DNA of 64,000 nucleotides from Thalassospira profundimaris (GTDB taxonomy: Bacteria; Pseudomonadota; Alphaproteobacteria; Rhodospirillales; Thalassospiraceae), in the NCBI RefSeq assembly GCF_003326675.1, contig NZ_JPWF01000002.1, forward strand, positions 186,001 to 250,000, written 5' to 3'. Shown here in pieces: positions 24,383 to 33,908 of the stretch. A model generated the notes under the pieces. The model was not told the DNA's origin. It worked only from the letters and a program-made list of their open reading frames with translations, and did no database searches. Both the position numbers and the translations under genes were made by a program. Position 1 is the stretch's first letter; every line of letters starts with the position of its first letter.

Positions 24383-25387
24383 TCAAGCAAAAGTTTTCCC
24401 GTCGAACCGATCCATGGCCCGGACCAGTTCGCGGATAATGCCCGGCTCACTTGCTGCATGTCCTGCGTCATCAACGATAATCATCGTTGCTCCTTCCCAT
24501 GCATTACTCAAGTCAAATGCAGATGTCGGCGGACAAACAACGTCATAGCGTCCCTGAACGATAACGGCAGGCAAATGCGCAATCTTGTCGACATTTCCAA
24601 GCAGCTGGTTCGGCGCAAAGAAGCAGCGATGAACGAAATAGTGATGTTCCAGCTTCGCCAAGGCCAAGGCGATTTCATCGCCTTCGAAATCTTCGACCAG
24701 GGCTTCGTCGGGCAATAAGGTACAGCAAGTCGCCTCGTAAGCTGACCACACGCGGGCGGCTTCGACAGCGGCCTCTTCACCTTCCTTTCCGGCAAAGATA
24801 TCGGCATAGCGATCAAGCATTTCCTGCCAGCCCGGGTTGCGATCAAACCCTGCGGTCTCAAGGAAACGACGTTCTGCCTCGGGGAAGAAACGTCCCATAC
24901 CATCCATGAACCATGCAATTTCACTTTCGCGGCCAAGGAATATCCCGCGCAAAACAAAGGCCAGAACACGTTCAGGGCACGCCTGCCCATAGGCAAGCGC
25001 CAGGGTCGAACCCCAGGACCCGCCAAACACCACCCATTTTTCGATACCCCGATCTTCGCGCAGGGCCTCGATGTCGCCAATCAGATGGTCGGTTGTGTTG
25101 TTTTCAAGACTGCCGAACGGTTTTGATTTCCCTGCACCCCGCTGATCAAGCAAGATAACGCGGTACTTTTCCGGGTCAAAGAAACGGCGGCTGTTTTGTG
25201 ATATCCCGGCCCCTGGCCCGCCATGCAGGAAGACAACAGGAATACCGTCGGGATTTCCAACCTCTTCCCAGTAAATTTCGTGTCCGTCGGCACGAGACAA
25301 CCAACCGGTCATATGAGGAGCAATTTCGGGATACAGCACGCGGGGACCTCTTGTTTGCTGGTGGCAATGACCTGCCACAAGTCTCAT
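24383..25387 (-). CDS. pip: Proline iminopeptidase
   Basis: The 334-residue alpha/beta-hydrolase begins after a short lead with LYPEIAPHMTGWL, typical of this enzyme. It shows the oxyanion motif HGGPGAG, the DQRGAGKS segment, the nucleophile elbow GGSWGSTLAL, the acid GRYDVVCP and the catalytic His in DDAGHAASE. These give the Ser/Asp/His set of peptidase family S33, which releases N-terminal proline from peptides in the cytosol. The gene follows the SNase-like gene on the same strand after 24 bases, so the two are probably cotranscribed. Confidence 0.92.
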   Translation of the reverse strand: MRLVAGHCHQQTRGPRVLYPEIAPHMTGWLSRADGHEIYWEEVGNPDGIPVVFLHGGPGAGISQNSRRFFDPEKYRVILLDQRGAGKSKPFGSLENNTTDHLIGDIEALREDRGIEKWVVFGGSWGSTLALAYGQACPERVLAFVLRGIFLGRESEIAWFMDGMGRFFPEAERRFLETAGFDRNPGWQEMLDRYADIFAGKEGEEAAVEAARVWSAYEATCCTLLPDEALVEDFEGDEIALALAKLEHHYFVHRCFFAPNQLLGNVDKIAHLPAVIVQGRYDVVCPPTSAFDLSNAWEGATMIIVDDAGHAASEPGIIRELVRAMDRFDGKTFA

Positions 25388-25411
25388 GATTGCGCCCCCA
25401 AAGACAAGTCT

Positions 25412-26287
25412 CTATTCGGTTAGCAAACAAAGCCAGTCCGGATTGGCCAGTTCAATATATGGCCCGCCGCGACTTTGCACCAATCCACGCACCCGCACAG
25501 TACGTCCGATCCAGTCATCAAGTGCATTTTCGAAAATAGCACCACCGACAAAAAAGCTGCGTAACTCATCGTCCAGTGCGATGGTAAAGTCGCGATGCCA
25601 TTCCGCCCCGAAATTCAGGTAGCTGCGCCATTCCTGATGCTCCACCGCACGCAGCTTGCCTTCGACCACAACAAAGCGACCGATGGCATCATGCACAGAC
25701 GGCATTAAGCCGTTCTGCTGGGAACCGCCGCCGGGCATTGCGGAAACCAGATACGCTCGATCTGCCGAGGTATCAGCCCAAAGACCCGCATGCTTTGTAA
25801 TGGCGTTGCTTTCTGCGGACATCAATGATAGCACATCCCGTCCGCTTTGCGGCAATGCCATCACAAGCCCCGCTGACAGCAATCGCTTTGCCCAGGAAAC
25901 AGGCGCAAGCCCGGTCGCAGCCAAATCGCCTTGCTCCCTGATTTCGACGCTATAACGCCCAAGATAGTCTGGTGCGTCAGAAAGTTTTCGCCATTCCAGT
26001 TTCGCTTGGCGTCCGGAACGCATCCATTGCAGAGCTGCGTCTGCATATTCAGGGACAAATTCGACATCGGCGAGACGCATTTTCACGTCGGGAGCGACAG
26101 GATCAACCAGTTCGTCAACCCCATGAATGCTCAGCCCGGACAGCAACTGCCAAGCAGGCAGAGTGATATCAGCATTTGGCATCGTATCCCTGACCGAAAC
26201 CAGATCGCGGCCACATCGCCATTCAGTCGTCTGCGCATCGCCCAAAGACACACCAAAGACCACCAGACAAATCCACACGGCATGCAT
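25412..26287 (-). CDS. Secreted SNase-like (thermonuclease fold) protein
   Basis: The 291-residue protein starts with a signal peptide (MHAVWICLVVFGVSLGDAQT). The middle resembles a staphylococcal-nuclease OB fold (RLADVEFVPEYADAALQWM, SWAKRLLSAGLVMALP, ITKHAGLWAD). The C-terminal part (VVVEGKLRAV, YLNFGAEWHRDFTIAL, VRVRGLVQSRGGPYIEL) is a second OB-like domain common in alphaproteobacterial relatives. The arginine and glutamate set of active thermonucleases is not obvious, so nuclease activity is uncertain. The frame extends to 26380, but ATG 26287 gives the signal peptide. pip lies 24 bases downstream. Confidence 0.65.
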   Translation of the reverse strand: MHAVWICLVVFGVSLGDAQTTEWRCGRDLVSVRDTMPNADITLPAWQLLSGLSIHGVDELVDPVAPDVKMRLADVEFVPEYADAALQWMRSGRQAKLEWRKLSDAPDYLGRYSVEIREQGDLAATGLAPVSWAKRLLSAGLVMALPQSGRDVLSLMSAESNAITKHAGLWADTSADRAYLVSAMPGGGSQQNGLMPSVHDAIGRFVVVEGKLRAVEHQEWRSYLNFGAEWHRDFTIALDDELRSFFVGGAIFENALDDWIGRTVRVRGLVQSRGGPYIELANPDWLCLLTE

Positions 26288-26458
26288 CCGCCAATCCCTG
26301 AACCGGTGTTTGACCGCAAAATTTCCCCAATTCGCTGTTTTGATCGAGGGATGTGAATGTGTTGAATGATTTCTGAACACGCGTTACCAATTCCTACTTG
26401 GTTTCGCCGGGTGACGACAAACAGCTTACGCGGCAAGGCGGCATGAGGAAAGGCATCT

Positions 26459-27937
26459 ATGAACTGGTTGAAATTCGGTCATAAAAAGCACCTGATCGCA
26501 ATCATGGCGGCAGTCACGATAAGTACATCACTTGCGGGCTGTTCGACCAACCTTGCGACGGGCGAAGACAGCTTTACCGCCTTTATGTCGCCCGAAGAGG
26601 AAAAGAAGCTCGGTTCGCAAGAACATCCGAAAATGGTCAAGGAATTCGGCGGGCAATATTCGGAGAAAGACCTGCAAAGCTATGTCACTGAAATCGGTCA
26701 AAAGCTTGTTGCAGTGTCCGAAACCCCCAATGACCAGTTCACCTTTACGGTTCTTGATTCGCCGGTCGTCAACGCATTTGCGCTTCCCGGCGGCTATGTT
26801 TACATCACCCGGGGTCTTGCCGCCCTTGCCACCAACGAAGCCGAACTTGCCGGGGTTATTGCCCACGAGATCGGCCATGTTGTCGCCCGACATTCCGCAC
26901 AGCGTTATAGCCGTGGGGTTTTGACCCAAATCCTTGCAGGTGGCTTGTCGGTTGCGATAGGTAATGGCGCAGGCGATCTGATCAACACGGGTGCGAGTGC
27001 CTATCTGAAATCGTTTTCGCGTGAACATGAATTTGAAGCCGACATGCTTGGCGTTCGTTATATCACCCGTGCGGGTTACGACCCGGATGCGATGGCGACC
27101 TTCCTTGAAAAGCTGCGCGCCCATTCCCGTCTGCAGGCGGTTTTGGCCGGACGATCCGCCGATGATGTCGACCAGTATGATTTCATGGCAACGCACCCGC
27201 GGACACTTGATCGCATCCAGCAAGCCCATCAGAGCGCCAATGTCACCGCAGTCCAAAATCCGGAATTGGGTACAGTTCGCTATATGACCGCCATTGATGG
27301 TATTCTCTATGGTGACGGCCCTGATCAGGGCTATGTCCGCGGACAGGAATTTGTCCATGTCCCGCTTGATTTCCGGTTTGAAGTCCCGGAAGGCTTCACC
27401 ATCAGCAACCAGCCATCTGCGGTAATTGCACAGGATGGCAAGGGTGCGCAAATCGTGTTTGAAGGCGCCCCAAAGGCGAAAGATACAAGACTGGATCGCT
27501 ATCTTCAGGACGGTTTTTCGACCAAGATCACGCTGCGCAATATCGAAATGATCGATATCAACGGCCAGGAAGCAGCCACGGGCAGCGCAGATGTGTCACT
27601 GCGATCCGGTTCCGCACGGCTTAGGGTGGTTGTCATTCGTCACGGGGACTCGGCCTATCAGTTCCTGTTCATCACCCCGTTGGCGCAGACCGACAGCTAT
27701 AACCTGCCGCTGCGGCAGACGACCTATAGCTTCCGTTCCTTAAGCAATACCGAGAAACGGGGTTTTACGCCGCTTCGCATCAAGGTCAGGGCAGCAAACC
27801 CGGAATATAACCTGCAGACTTTCATTGATGACATGCAGGTCGACCGCGCACCGGCCGAGACATTCGCCACCTTGAACGGCCTGCGTGATGGCGAAGCACC
27901 GGCAACAGGATCGCTGGTCAAAGTCGTCCGGCACTAG
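26459..27937 (+). CDS. M48 family zinc metalloprotease, lipoprotein (BepA/LoiP-like)
   Basis: The 492-residue product has a lipoprotein signal ending in the lipobox LAGC. The M48 domain carries HEIGH at residues 136-140 and the third zinc ligand in EHEFEADMLGVRY; LPGGYVYITRGL is typical of the family. The C-terminal ~200 residues (PLDFRFEVPEGF, TTYSFRSL, LRIKVRAANP) form a separate domain found in alphaproteobacterial members instead of TPR repeats. Related proteases control outer-membrane protein assembly in the periplasm. It is divergent from the SNase-like gene and ends at a strong terminator. Confidence 0.9.
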   Translation: MNWLKFGHKKHLIAIMAAVTISTSLAGCSTNLATGEDSFTAFMSPEEEKKLGSQEHPKMVKEFGGQYSEKDLQSYVTEIGQKLVAVSETPNDQFTFTVLDSPVVNAFALPGGYVYITRGLAALATNEAELAGVIAHEIGHVVARHSAQRYSRGVLTQILAGGLSVAIGNGAGDLINTGASAYLKSFSREHEFEADMLGVRYITRAGYDPDAMATFLEKLRAHSRLQAVLAGRSADDVDQYDFMATHPRTLDRIQQAHQSANVTAVQNPELGTVRYMTAIDGILYGDGPDQGYVRGQEFVHVPLDFRFEVPEGFTISNQPSAVIAQDGKGAQIVFEGAPKAKDTRLDRYLQDGFSTKITLRNIEMIDINGQEAATGSADVSLRSGSARLRVVVIRHGDSAYQFLFITPLAQTDSYNLPLRQTTYSFRSLSNTEKRGFTPLRIKVRAANPEYNLQTFIDDMQVDRAPAETFATLNGLRDGEAPATGSLVKVVRH

Positions 27938-27958
27938 TTCGGCGTTAGACCTGAAAAA

Positions 27959-27998
27959 CAAAAAGGCAGCATCCCCAAAAAGGATGCTGCCTTTTTCA
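27959..27998. terminator. Intrinsic terminator after M48 protease gene
   Basis: AAAAGGCAGCATCC pairs perfectly with GGATGCTGCCTTTT around a seven-base loop, with T-runs on both strands. It can also end the converging minus-strand gene at 28016. Confidence 0.9.
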
Positions 27999-28015
27999 TT
28001 AAGAACCGGAATGGA

Positions 28016-28822
28016 TCAGGTGCCACTTGTGATCTGTTCAGTAATCTTACCCTGACCATCAAGTGCAAGCGCCATCAAAGCCCCGCCACGTCCGGCGCCG
28101 CCATCAACAGATAATGTAAATTCGCGCTCCTGCAAGCCTGCCTGCGTGGTCGAAGCACCGCGAATGATACGCGCACAATCGTAATACCGCTCATTGATCG
28201 CCTCGAACATCGAACCACCCCACCAGAATGTATCGGTCTGTCCGGTCAATGGACGCGAACCATCAAGCCCGGCATGAACGAAGATCAGGCGACCATCGGT
28301 CGTATAGGCCGCGTGTTTCAAATCCGACATCAGCGCCGTATGCCCTGGATGGCGACGCAGGCTATCTGAAAACTGCGACGTCCATTGTGAAATGGCGTGC
28401 GCCCCCTGACGCATGATCGACTGGACATGCGCAGGATCAAATCCATAAGCCCGCGCTGTTCCGGCAATACCGCGCGTCAGCATCCAGTCAAAAACTTCGC
28501 CCGGGTTCGGGGCAAACTGGATTTGCTGCAATTTGGACAGCATTTCTTCGGCTGCACCGCGCAGGAAGGCTATATCGGCAATATCGACGCCATCCATGGC
28601 AATGAAGAAACGGCGGAACAGCAAAAGCTCGTTGATGGTGGCGATCACATCTTGCGCCGTACCATCCCCCCAGTAATTGCCAAGATAAATCAGCCGATCA
28701 CCGGGCGCGATGCGTTCGGCAAGCTTCAGATGCACAGCACGCAATGCGCCATGATCGCCATTGATCGCGCCGACAACCCAGATTCTCTCAGCCGGCTTTA
28801 TCGGCGCCAGAACTGCACTCAT
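28016..28822 (-). CDS. PPP-type metallophosphatase fold protein with lost metal ligands
   Basis: The 268-residue protein follows the bacterial PPP phosphatase plan but not its chemistry. Canonical GDIHG is GAING (residues 18-22); canonical LGDYxDRG is LGNYWGDG (48-54 region); GNHE is replaced by AMDGVD. The later HAGLDGSRPLTGQ segment is kept. Losing two Asp, a His and the Asn-His pair should abolish the two-metal centre, so it is probably a pseudo-phosphatase that binds rather than cleaves. ATG 28822 is chosen because the longer frame crosses the carD terminator. Confidence 0.8.
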   Translation of the reverse strand: MSAVLAPIKPAERIWVVGAINGDHGALRAVHLKLAERIAPGDRLIYLGNYWGDGTAQDVIATINELLLFRRFFIAMDGVDIADIAFLRGAAEEMLSKLQQIQFAPNPGEVFDWMLTRGIAGTARAYGFDPAHVQSIMRQGAHAISQWTSQFSDSLRRHPGHTALMSDLKHAAYTTDGRLIFVHAGLDGSRPLTGQTDTFWWGGSMFEAINERYYDCARIIRGASTTQAGLQEREFTLSVDGGAGRGGALMALALDGQGKITEQITSGT

Positions 28823-28847
28823 CGCTGTAACCTGCCTAAAACAAAAA

Positions 28848-28886
28848 TAAAACCGGCCCAAGGATACCTTGTGGGCCGGCTTTTAT
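28848..28886 (-). terminator. Intrinsic terminator of carD
   Basis: AAAACCGGCCCA pairs with TGGGCCGGCTTTT around an AAGGATACCTT loop that itself can fold. On the minus strand it is followed by TTTTATTTTT. It stands directly after the carD stop. Confidence 0.85.
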
Positions 28887-28914
28887 AAATAGTTGTATAG
28901 CTGGACTTATTCAA

Positions 28915-29415
28915 TCAGGCAGCTTTTTGCAGAAGCTTTTCGAGTTTGCCCGATGCTTTGTCCTTGTCGATTTTCTCAATCGCGGCCAGTTCGTCAACAA
29001 GGCGCTCAAACGCTGCTTCGTAGATCTGACGTTCAGAGAAGGACTGTTCCGGCTGGGTCGCGCTGCGATGCAGGTCGCGCACAACTTCGGCGATGGAAAC
29101 CGGATCACCGGAATTGATCTTTGCTTCGTATTCCTGGGCGCGACGCGACCACATGGTGCGTTTTACACGTGCACGGCCTTTAAGGGTGATCAGTGCCGAG
29201 TCCATCTGTTTTTTCGAGGACAGCTTGCGCAGACCGGAGTTACCCACCTTGTTCACCGGCACGCGCAAGGTCATGCGGCTGGATTCAAAGGTAATTACAT
29301 AAAGGCGCAATTCCTGACCCGCGATTTCCTGGGTTTCCAGGCCACCAACACAGCCAACGCCGTGTGCGGGGTATACAACGTAATCGCCAACAGCAAAGGG
29401 CAACTTATCCGACAT
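28915..29415 (-). CDS. carD: CarD family transcriptional regulator
   Basis: The 166-residue protein has the CarD/TRCF RNA polymerase-interacting Tudor-like domain at its start (FAVGDYVVYPAHGVGCVGGL, then LYVITFESSRMTLRVPVNKV) and a helical C-terminal DNA-binding domain (RRAQEYEAKINSGDPVSIAE, then FSERQIYEAAFERLVDELAA). CarD binds the RNA polymerase beta subunit and stabilises open complexes, notably at rRNA promoters. ATG 29415 has AAGGA at good spacing; the TTG one codon earlier is disfavoured. fdxA lies upstream on the same strand, a pairing common in alphaproteobacteria. Confidence 0.94.
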   Translation of the reverse strand: MSDKLPFAVGDYVVYPAHGVGCVGGLETQEIAGQELRLYVITFESSRMTLRVPVNKVGNSGLRKLSSKKQMDSALITLKGRARVKRTMWSRRAQEYEAKINSGDPVSIAEVVRDLHRSATQPEQSFSERQIYEAAFERLVDELAAIEKIDKDKASGKLEKLLQKAA

Positions 29416-29723
29416 CAAGCATCCTTCCGGCCCATTCAGGCCTGGTCATTCAACTGTAACAATATAGACCCAGTGACGCGAAGAGCTGCACACGACCAAG
29501 CTTTTGGCGAAGTCGCGGTTTCAGACAGGAATATAAAAAACGGAGATCCGGGATTTCGGAACGAGCCTGTCGAGCCCTTAACGCGAGTTGCCCACAATAG
29601 CACAACACGCCACTGGTTCACAGATTTTTTCGGTGTGCGTGGCTCAATGCAGCCATGCGTTTAACCCGCTGGCAAATGCCAACGGGTTAAAATCGTATAA
29701 AATCTCGGGGGTTAGTTCGACAA
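29416..29723. other. 308-base region between carD and fdxA
   Basis: No gene seen. Near fdxA, TTAACCCGCTGGC (29661-29673) pairs with GCCAACGGGTTAA (29678-29690) with one mismatch; it may end fdxA transcription on the minus strand although the U-tract is poor. The rest should hold the carD promoter. Confidence 0.55.
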
Positions 29724-30059
29724 TCAGTCGCCCGCGCCCGGTGCTTCGCTCAGCAATTCGGTCTTGCCGGTTTTGCCGTTCCATTCATCAGCATCGGCTG
29801 GCGCATCGCCCTTGCGGGTAATATTCGGCCATACTTCCGCGAACTTCCGGTTGATTTCCAACCAGTTATCCAGATTCGGCTCGGTATCAGGAATAATTGC
29901 CTCGGCCGGGCATTCGGGTTCGCAAACACCACAATCGATGCATTCATCAGGGTGAATAACCAGGAAGTTTTCACCTTCATAGAAGCAATCGACGGGGCAA
30001 ACCTCGACACAGTCCTGATACTTACACTTGATGCAGTTTTCCGTCACCACATAGGTCAT
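29724..30059 (-). CDS. fdxA: 7Fe ferredoxin FdxA
   Basis: The 111-residue protein opens with [20 protein letters not shown]. Cys9, Cys17 and Cys50 fit the 3Fe-4S cluster; Cys21, Cys40, Cys43 and Cys46 fit the 4Fe-4S cluster, as in Azotobacter-type 7Fe ferredoxin. The C-terminal extension ([18 protein letters not shown]) is also family-typical. It is a soluble one-electron carrier. It lies upstream of carD on the same strand, separated by 308 bases with a hairpin. Confidence 0.95.
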   Translation of the reverse strand: MTYVVTENCIKCKYQDCVEVCPVDCFYEGENFLVIHPDECIDCGVCEPECPAEAIIPDTEPNLDNWLEINRKFAEVWPNITRKGDAPADADEWNGKTGKTELLSEAPGAGD

Positions 30060-30383
30060 GGTGTAACTCCGTACAGGTTGCGAGGCCAGATTGCGGCTGC
30101 ACCCGCGCTTGGCCTTGTTCTCTCTCTGGGGATTGGGTTATCACGCACCGCTGTTGTGTGCAACTCCAATAAAACCCCATTTTTTTACGTATTATTCTAA
30201 TTCTGGTGCAATGCGGTAATACAGCAAGATGCGAGCACTGCAAACGCATTGCAAAACTGCGCAGACCATACAGATTTCTTTGCGTTTTTCCAGTTTGCAG
30301 ACTGCCCGGATAATTGCTTTTACCCCCGCAAAGCCATAGTGTGCTTTTGATCAATTGGGAAACGTGGATATTTGGGGTTGAGC
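30060..30383. other. 324-base divergent region between fdxA and the GGDEF-EAL gene
   Basis: No gene or strong structure seen. It must hold promoters for both flanking genes, but no confident -35/-10 pair could be assigned by eye. Confidence 0.5.
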
Positions 30384-32858
30384 GTGCCAGACAAAAGCCT
30401 TGATCAGCAACGGCTTAAGTGGCGAGATCGTTTGTCTGTCAAACAGGCAAGGATCGCAGTTGGCCTGACCCTTTTGATCGGTTTTTTGTTTAGCGGAATT
30501 CAGATTGCTTGGGATTTGCGCGAAGAACGAAGCCTGATTGACCGCACAGTGATGCAGGTTTTGGCAACTTTGCGCGAATCCGCGACGCAGGCTGCCTACG
30601 GGCTTGATGAAACGCTGGCCGCACGTGTTGTTTCCGGTCTGTTTGAATATGAACCGGTTTACGAAGCGGTCCTTCGCGACAATTTCAACAACATCCTTGC
30701 GCAGCGATCAGAAGCACCGATCAACTCCAATAGATCCGCCCTGACCGAAGTGATGTTCGGTGAAAACCACGCCTATGAAATCCCGCTCGTGACTGGCGGC
30801 TCGCAAGATCTTGTCGGACATCTGAGTGTTAAAATTGATACAGACCAGATTGCCGACGGCTTTATCAATCGCGCCACACGTATTCTGACATCGGGCATCT
30901 TGCGCAACCTGATTCTTGGTCTTGTTCTGGTGGCGTTTTTCTATGCGACACTGACCAAGCCGTTGCTGCTCATTGCCGGCTTGTTGCGCAAAATTGATCC
31001 GCAAAATCCGGATCCCTCGACGCTTCATATCCCGCAAATTCACGACCGTGATGAATTGGGCATGATCCTGAAAACCACGCGCGGTCTGATCGAGCGTATT
31101 TCAGCCACCCTTGATAAATTGCGCATCACCGAACAACAGGTCCGCGACCGCGAAAACCAGCTGACTGCAATTGTTCAGAACGTAGCGGACGGGATTTTGA
31201 CCATCACCCCGACCGGGCGGATCGTCGAATATAACGCCGCGACCAAACAGATTTTGGGATTGATGCGCGATGAAACCCCACAAGGACGGACATTGCATGA
31301 ATTCCTGATGCCGCGTGCCATCCCTCTTCTGGAACACAGCCTTGAAGAACTGGCATCCCGTGGTGCGGACAATCATTCGGTTGAAAAACGACTGACCTTG
31401 CCGATCCGCCGCGCAGATCAGGCCGAAATCGAAGTTTCCATCGCCCTGCGCATGATTCCGGACACGGCCACACCGATGATGACGGCAGTTCTGACGGATA
31501 TAACCGTCCGCAAGCGATACGAAGAACAGCTTGTCTATATGGCCAATCACGACACGCTGACCAATTTGCCCAATCGCAGCATGCTGGAATACAGCCTGTC
31601 GAAGGCGCTGGCCAAACACAAAGAAAATGCCAGTTCCCGCCATGGTGCAACGGCGGTTCTATTCATCGACCTTGACCGGTTCAAGGTCATCAACGACAGT
31701 CTGGGTCATGATGTTGGCGACCTGTTGCTCAAGGCGGTAGCCGGGCGATTGCAAAAAGTCATCGGGCGTCAGGAAATCGTTGGTCGCTTGGGCGGTGACG
31801 AATTCCTGATCATTATCCCCGACCTTAAAGAAACGCAGGATGCCGCCAATTTGTCGCAGGCAGTTCTTGATGCGCTGGCACCGGCCTTTGACATCAAGGG
31901 ACGCGTTTTGTTTGTGTCGCCTTCAATTGGCATTGCCCTTTATCCGTCAGACGGTGAAGATTTCCCGGCCCTAATGCGCAACGCCGATACGGCAATGTAT
32001 AGTGCGAAATCAAGTGGCGGCGGGACCTATCACTTCTTTACCAGAACCATGAACGAAAGTGCGATGGCGCGTCTGGTCATTGAAAATGACCTCCGCGAAG
32101 CACTTGCCCAGAACCAGTTCGAACTGCATTACCAGCCCAAAGTCGATCTGCGCACTGATCGTATTTCGGGGCTGGAGGCCCTGATCCGCTGGAAGCAGCC
32201 GGGACGTGGTTATATTTCCCCGATGCAGTTCATTCCCGTTGCCGAAGAAACCGGATTGATTGGCAAAATCGGCGAATGGGTCATCAAGGAAGTCTGTCGT
32301 CAGATTTCCGAATGGGACAAACAATCCATCCCGCCACTGCCTGTTGCGATCAACCTGTCACCCAGACAGCTTATTGAAGGCAGAATTACAGAGACCATAT
32401 CACGAATATTGACCGAGACCGGGACGCCAGCGGCACGCATCGTTCTGGAGATCACCGAAACGGTCATGATGCAGGACATTAAGAAGTCCGCAGCCATACT
32501 TGATGAACTGCGTCATCTGGGTTTGCAGATTGCTGTCGATGATTTTGGTACCGGGTATTCGTCACTTGCCTATCTGAAACGTTTGCCGATCAACACCATC
32601 AAGATCGACCGCTCCTTTGTCCGCGATGTGACAATTGATACTGATGATGCCGCGATTACGCGCACGATCATTTTGATGGGCCATAACCTTGGCCTGAATG
32701 TCATTGCCGAGGGCGTTGAAACCGAGGAACAAATGGCTTTCCTGCGCGAAAGCGGATGCGACGAAGTACAGGGTTTCCTGATTACGACACCGCAACCCGC
32801 TGAAGAAATCGTCAAACATATCCTGCGGATTTCCGCAAATGCCGAGACTGAACTATAA
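30384..32858 (+). CDS. Membrane PAS-GGDEF-EAL bifunctional cyclic-di-GMP protein
   Basis: The 824-residue protein has two membrane helices (about residues 24-44 and 168-188) enclosing a periplasmic sensor of ~120 residues, a HAMP-like linker, a PAS domain (about 260-365), a GGDEF domain with intact GGDEF at 470-474, and an EAL domain with EAL in LEALIRW, ITETVMMQD and DDFGTGYSSL. Both synthesis and breakdown of cyclic-di-GMP are possible. GTG 30384 has GGGG six bases upstream; TTG 30372 is the longest alternative. It begins a same-strand run of signalling genes, 43 bases before the receiver gene. Confidence 0.92.
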   Translation: MPDKSLDQQRLKWRDRLSVKQARIAVGLTLLIGFLFSGIQIAWDLREERSLIDRTVMQVLATLRESATQAAYGLDETLAARVVSGLFEYEPVYEAVLRDNFNNILAQRSEAPINSNRSALTEVMFGENHAYEIPLVTGGSQDLVGHLSVKIDTDQIADGFINRATRILTSGILRNLILGLVLVAFFYATLTKPLLLIAGLLRKIDPQNPDPSTLHIPQIHDRDELGMILKTTRGLIERISATLDKLRITEQQVRDRENQLTAIVQNVADGILTITPTGRIVEYNAATKQILGLMRDETPQGRTLHEFLMPRAIPLLEHSLEELASRGADNHSVEKRLTLPIRRADQAEIEVSIALRMIPDTATPMMTAVLTDITVRKRYEEQLVYMANHDTLTNLPNRSMLEYSLSKALAKHKENASSRHGATAVLFIDLDRFKVINDSLGHDVGDLLLKAVAGRLQKVIGRQEIVGRLGGDEFLIIIPDLKETQDAANLSQAVLDALAPAFDIKGRVLFVSPSIGIALYPSDGEDFPALMRNADTAMYSAKSSGGGTYHFFTRTMNESAMARLVIENDLREALAQNQFELHYQPKVDLRTDRISGLEALIRWKQPGRGYISPMQFIPVAEETGLIGKIGEWVIKEVCRQISEWDKQSIPPLPVAINLSPRQLIEGRITETISRILTETGTPAARIVLEITETVMMQDIKKSAAILDELRHLGLQIAVDDFGTGYSSLAYLKRLPINTIKIDRSFVRDVTIDTDDAAITRTIILMGHNLGLNVIAEGVETEEQMAFLRESGCDEVQGFLITTPQPAEEIVKHILRISANAETEL

Positions 32859-32901
32859 TTACCGCCCCGCGAAATATTGAACAGATCACCTGAGTAGACA
32901 T

Positions 32902-33276
32902 ATGGCCCAACAGCGTTCCGTCCTGCTTGTCGATGACAGCAAATTTGCCCGCCTTCTGGTCAAGGCATTCATTTCCAGCAATTTCTCCAACTGGGAAATT
33001 GACGAGGCCGAAGACGGCAACAAGGCGCTCGAAATGGTCGAAGGCAAGTCATATGACTATCTGCTGCTTGATTTCAACATGCCCGGCATGAATGGTCTTG
33101 AGCTTGGCGAACAATTGCGCGGTCGCTTTCCCGATGCCGTAATCGCACTTCTGACTGCCAATATTCAGCAGGAAATTCAGAAGAAGGCTGCAAGCCTTGG
33201 ACTTGAATTCCTGGCTAAACCGCCGACCGAAGAAAAAATCCGCGACTTCATTGCCGCACAGGAAGCGGCGCGATGA
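32902..33276 (+). CDS. Stand-alone response regulator receiver (CheY-like)
   Basis: The 124-residue protein is a single receiver domain. It has the acidic pair Asp11/Asp12, phosphoacceptor Asp57 in LLLDFNMPGMNG, Thr85 in LLTAN and Lys106 in LAKPP, so all phosphotransfer residues are present. There is no output domain. It overlaps the downstream CheC-type gene by four bases (ATGA), and a histidine kinase follows. The natural reading is that the kinase phosphorylates this protein and the CheC homologue dephosphorylates it, but that is inference from layout. Confidence 0.93.
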   Translation: MAQQRSVLLVDDSKFARLLVKAFISSNFSNWEIDEAEDGNKALEMVEGKSYDYLLLDFNMPGMNGLELGEQLRGRFPDAVIALLTANIQQEIQKKAASLGLEFLAKPPTEEKIRDFIAAQEAAR

Positions 33277-33896
33277 TCGACCTTAGCGAACTTGAACATG
33301 ACACGATCAGTGAACTGATCAATATCGGGGTTGGTCGCGCTGCGTCATCTTTGTCGGAAATGGTTGAACAGCCGGTCGAACTGACCGTTCCGCGCATTAC
33401 CTTTGTCGAACGATTTTCCGATACCGACCTTGCCAGCAAACCAAACGAAGTGGTTTCCGCAGTCAGCCAAACATTTGATGGCCCCTTCAAGGGCGAGGCC
33501 ATGCTGGTTTTCCCGGAAGAACGCAGCCTTGAGCTGGTGCGCAGCCTTTTGAAAGTCGAAGTACCGCTTGATACGCTGACCGATCTTGAACAGGAAGCAT
33601 TGATGGAGGTTGGCAACATCATCCTGAATGCCTGTCTTGGCAGCATTTCAAACGTTCTTGGCGAGCCTATCAATTGTTCAATGCCGTCATTTCGCAAACG
33701 TGAAAGCAAATCATTGCTGGATGTCGAGGGCGGCGGCCTGAATAATGGCAACAAGCCGGTCCTGATGATCCTGCATGTTCAATTCATGCTGCGTCAGAAT
33801 GACATCGATGGATATGTGCTGTTTGTCATGGATCTGGATTCCATCCAGATGTTGCGTGAACTGGTTCGTCGTTTTCTTGCCAATTCGCTTGGTTAA
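33273..33896 (+). CDS. CheC-type phosphatase
   Basis: The 207-residue protein has both CheC phosphatase motifs: Glu14 and Asn17 in SELINIGVGRAASSLSEM, and Glu112 and Asn115 in EVGNIILNACLGS, each with the ExxN spacing that removes phosphate from CheY-like receivers. Family members normally accompany chemotaxis operons; here there are no cheA, cheW or receptor genes. It is translationally coupled to the receiver upstream and followed 12 bases later by a histidine kinase. Confidence 0.9.
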   Translation: MIDLSELEHDTISELINIGVGRAASSLSEMVEQPVELTVPRITFVERFSDTDLASKPNEVVSAVSQTFDGPFKGEAMLVFPEERSLELVRSLLKVEVPLDTLTDLEQEALMEVGNIILNACLGSISNVLGEPINCSMPSFRKRESKSLLDVEGGGLNNGNKPVLMILHVQFMLRQNDIDGYVLFVMDLDSIQMLRELVRRFLANSLG

Positions 33897-33908
33897 CTGG
33901 TGAGGTGC

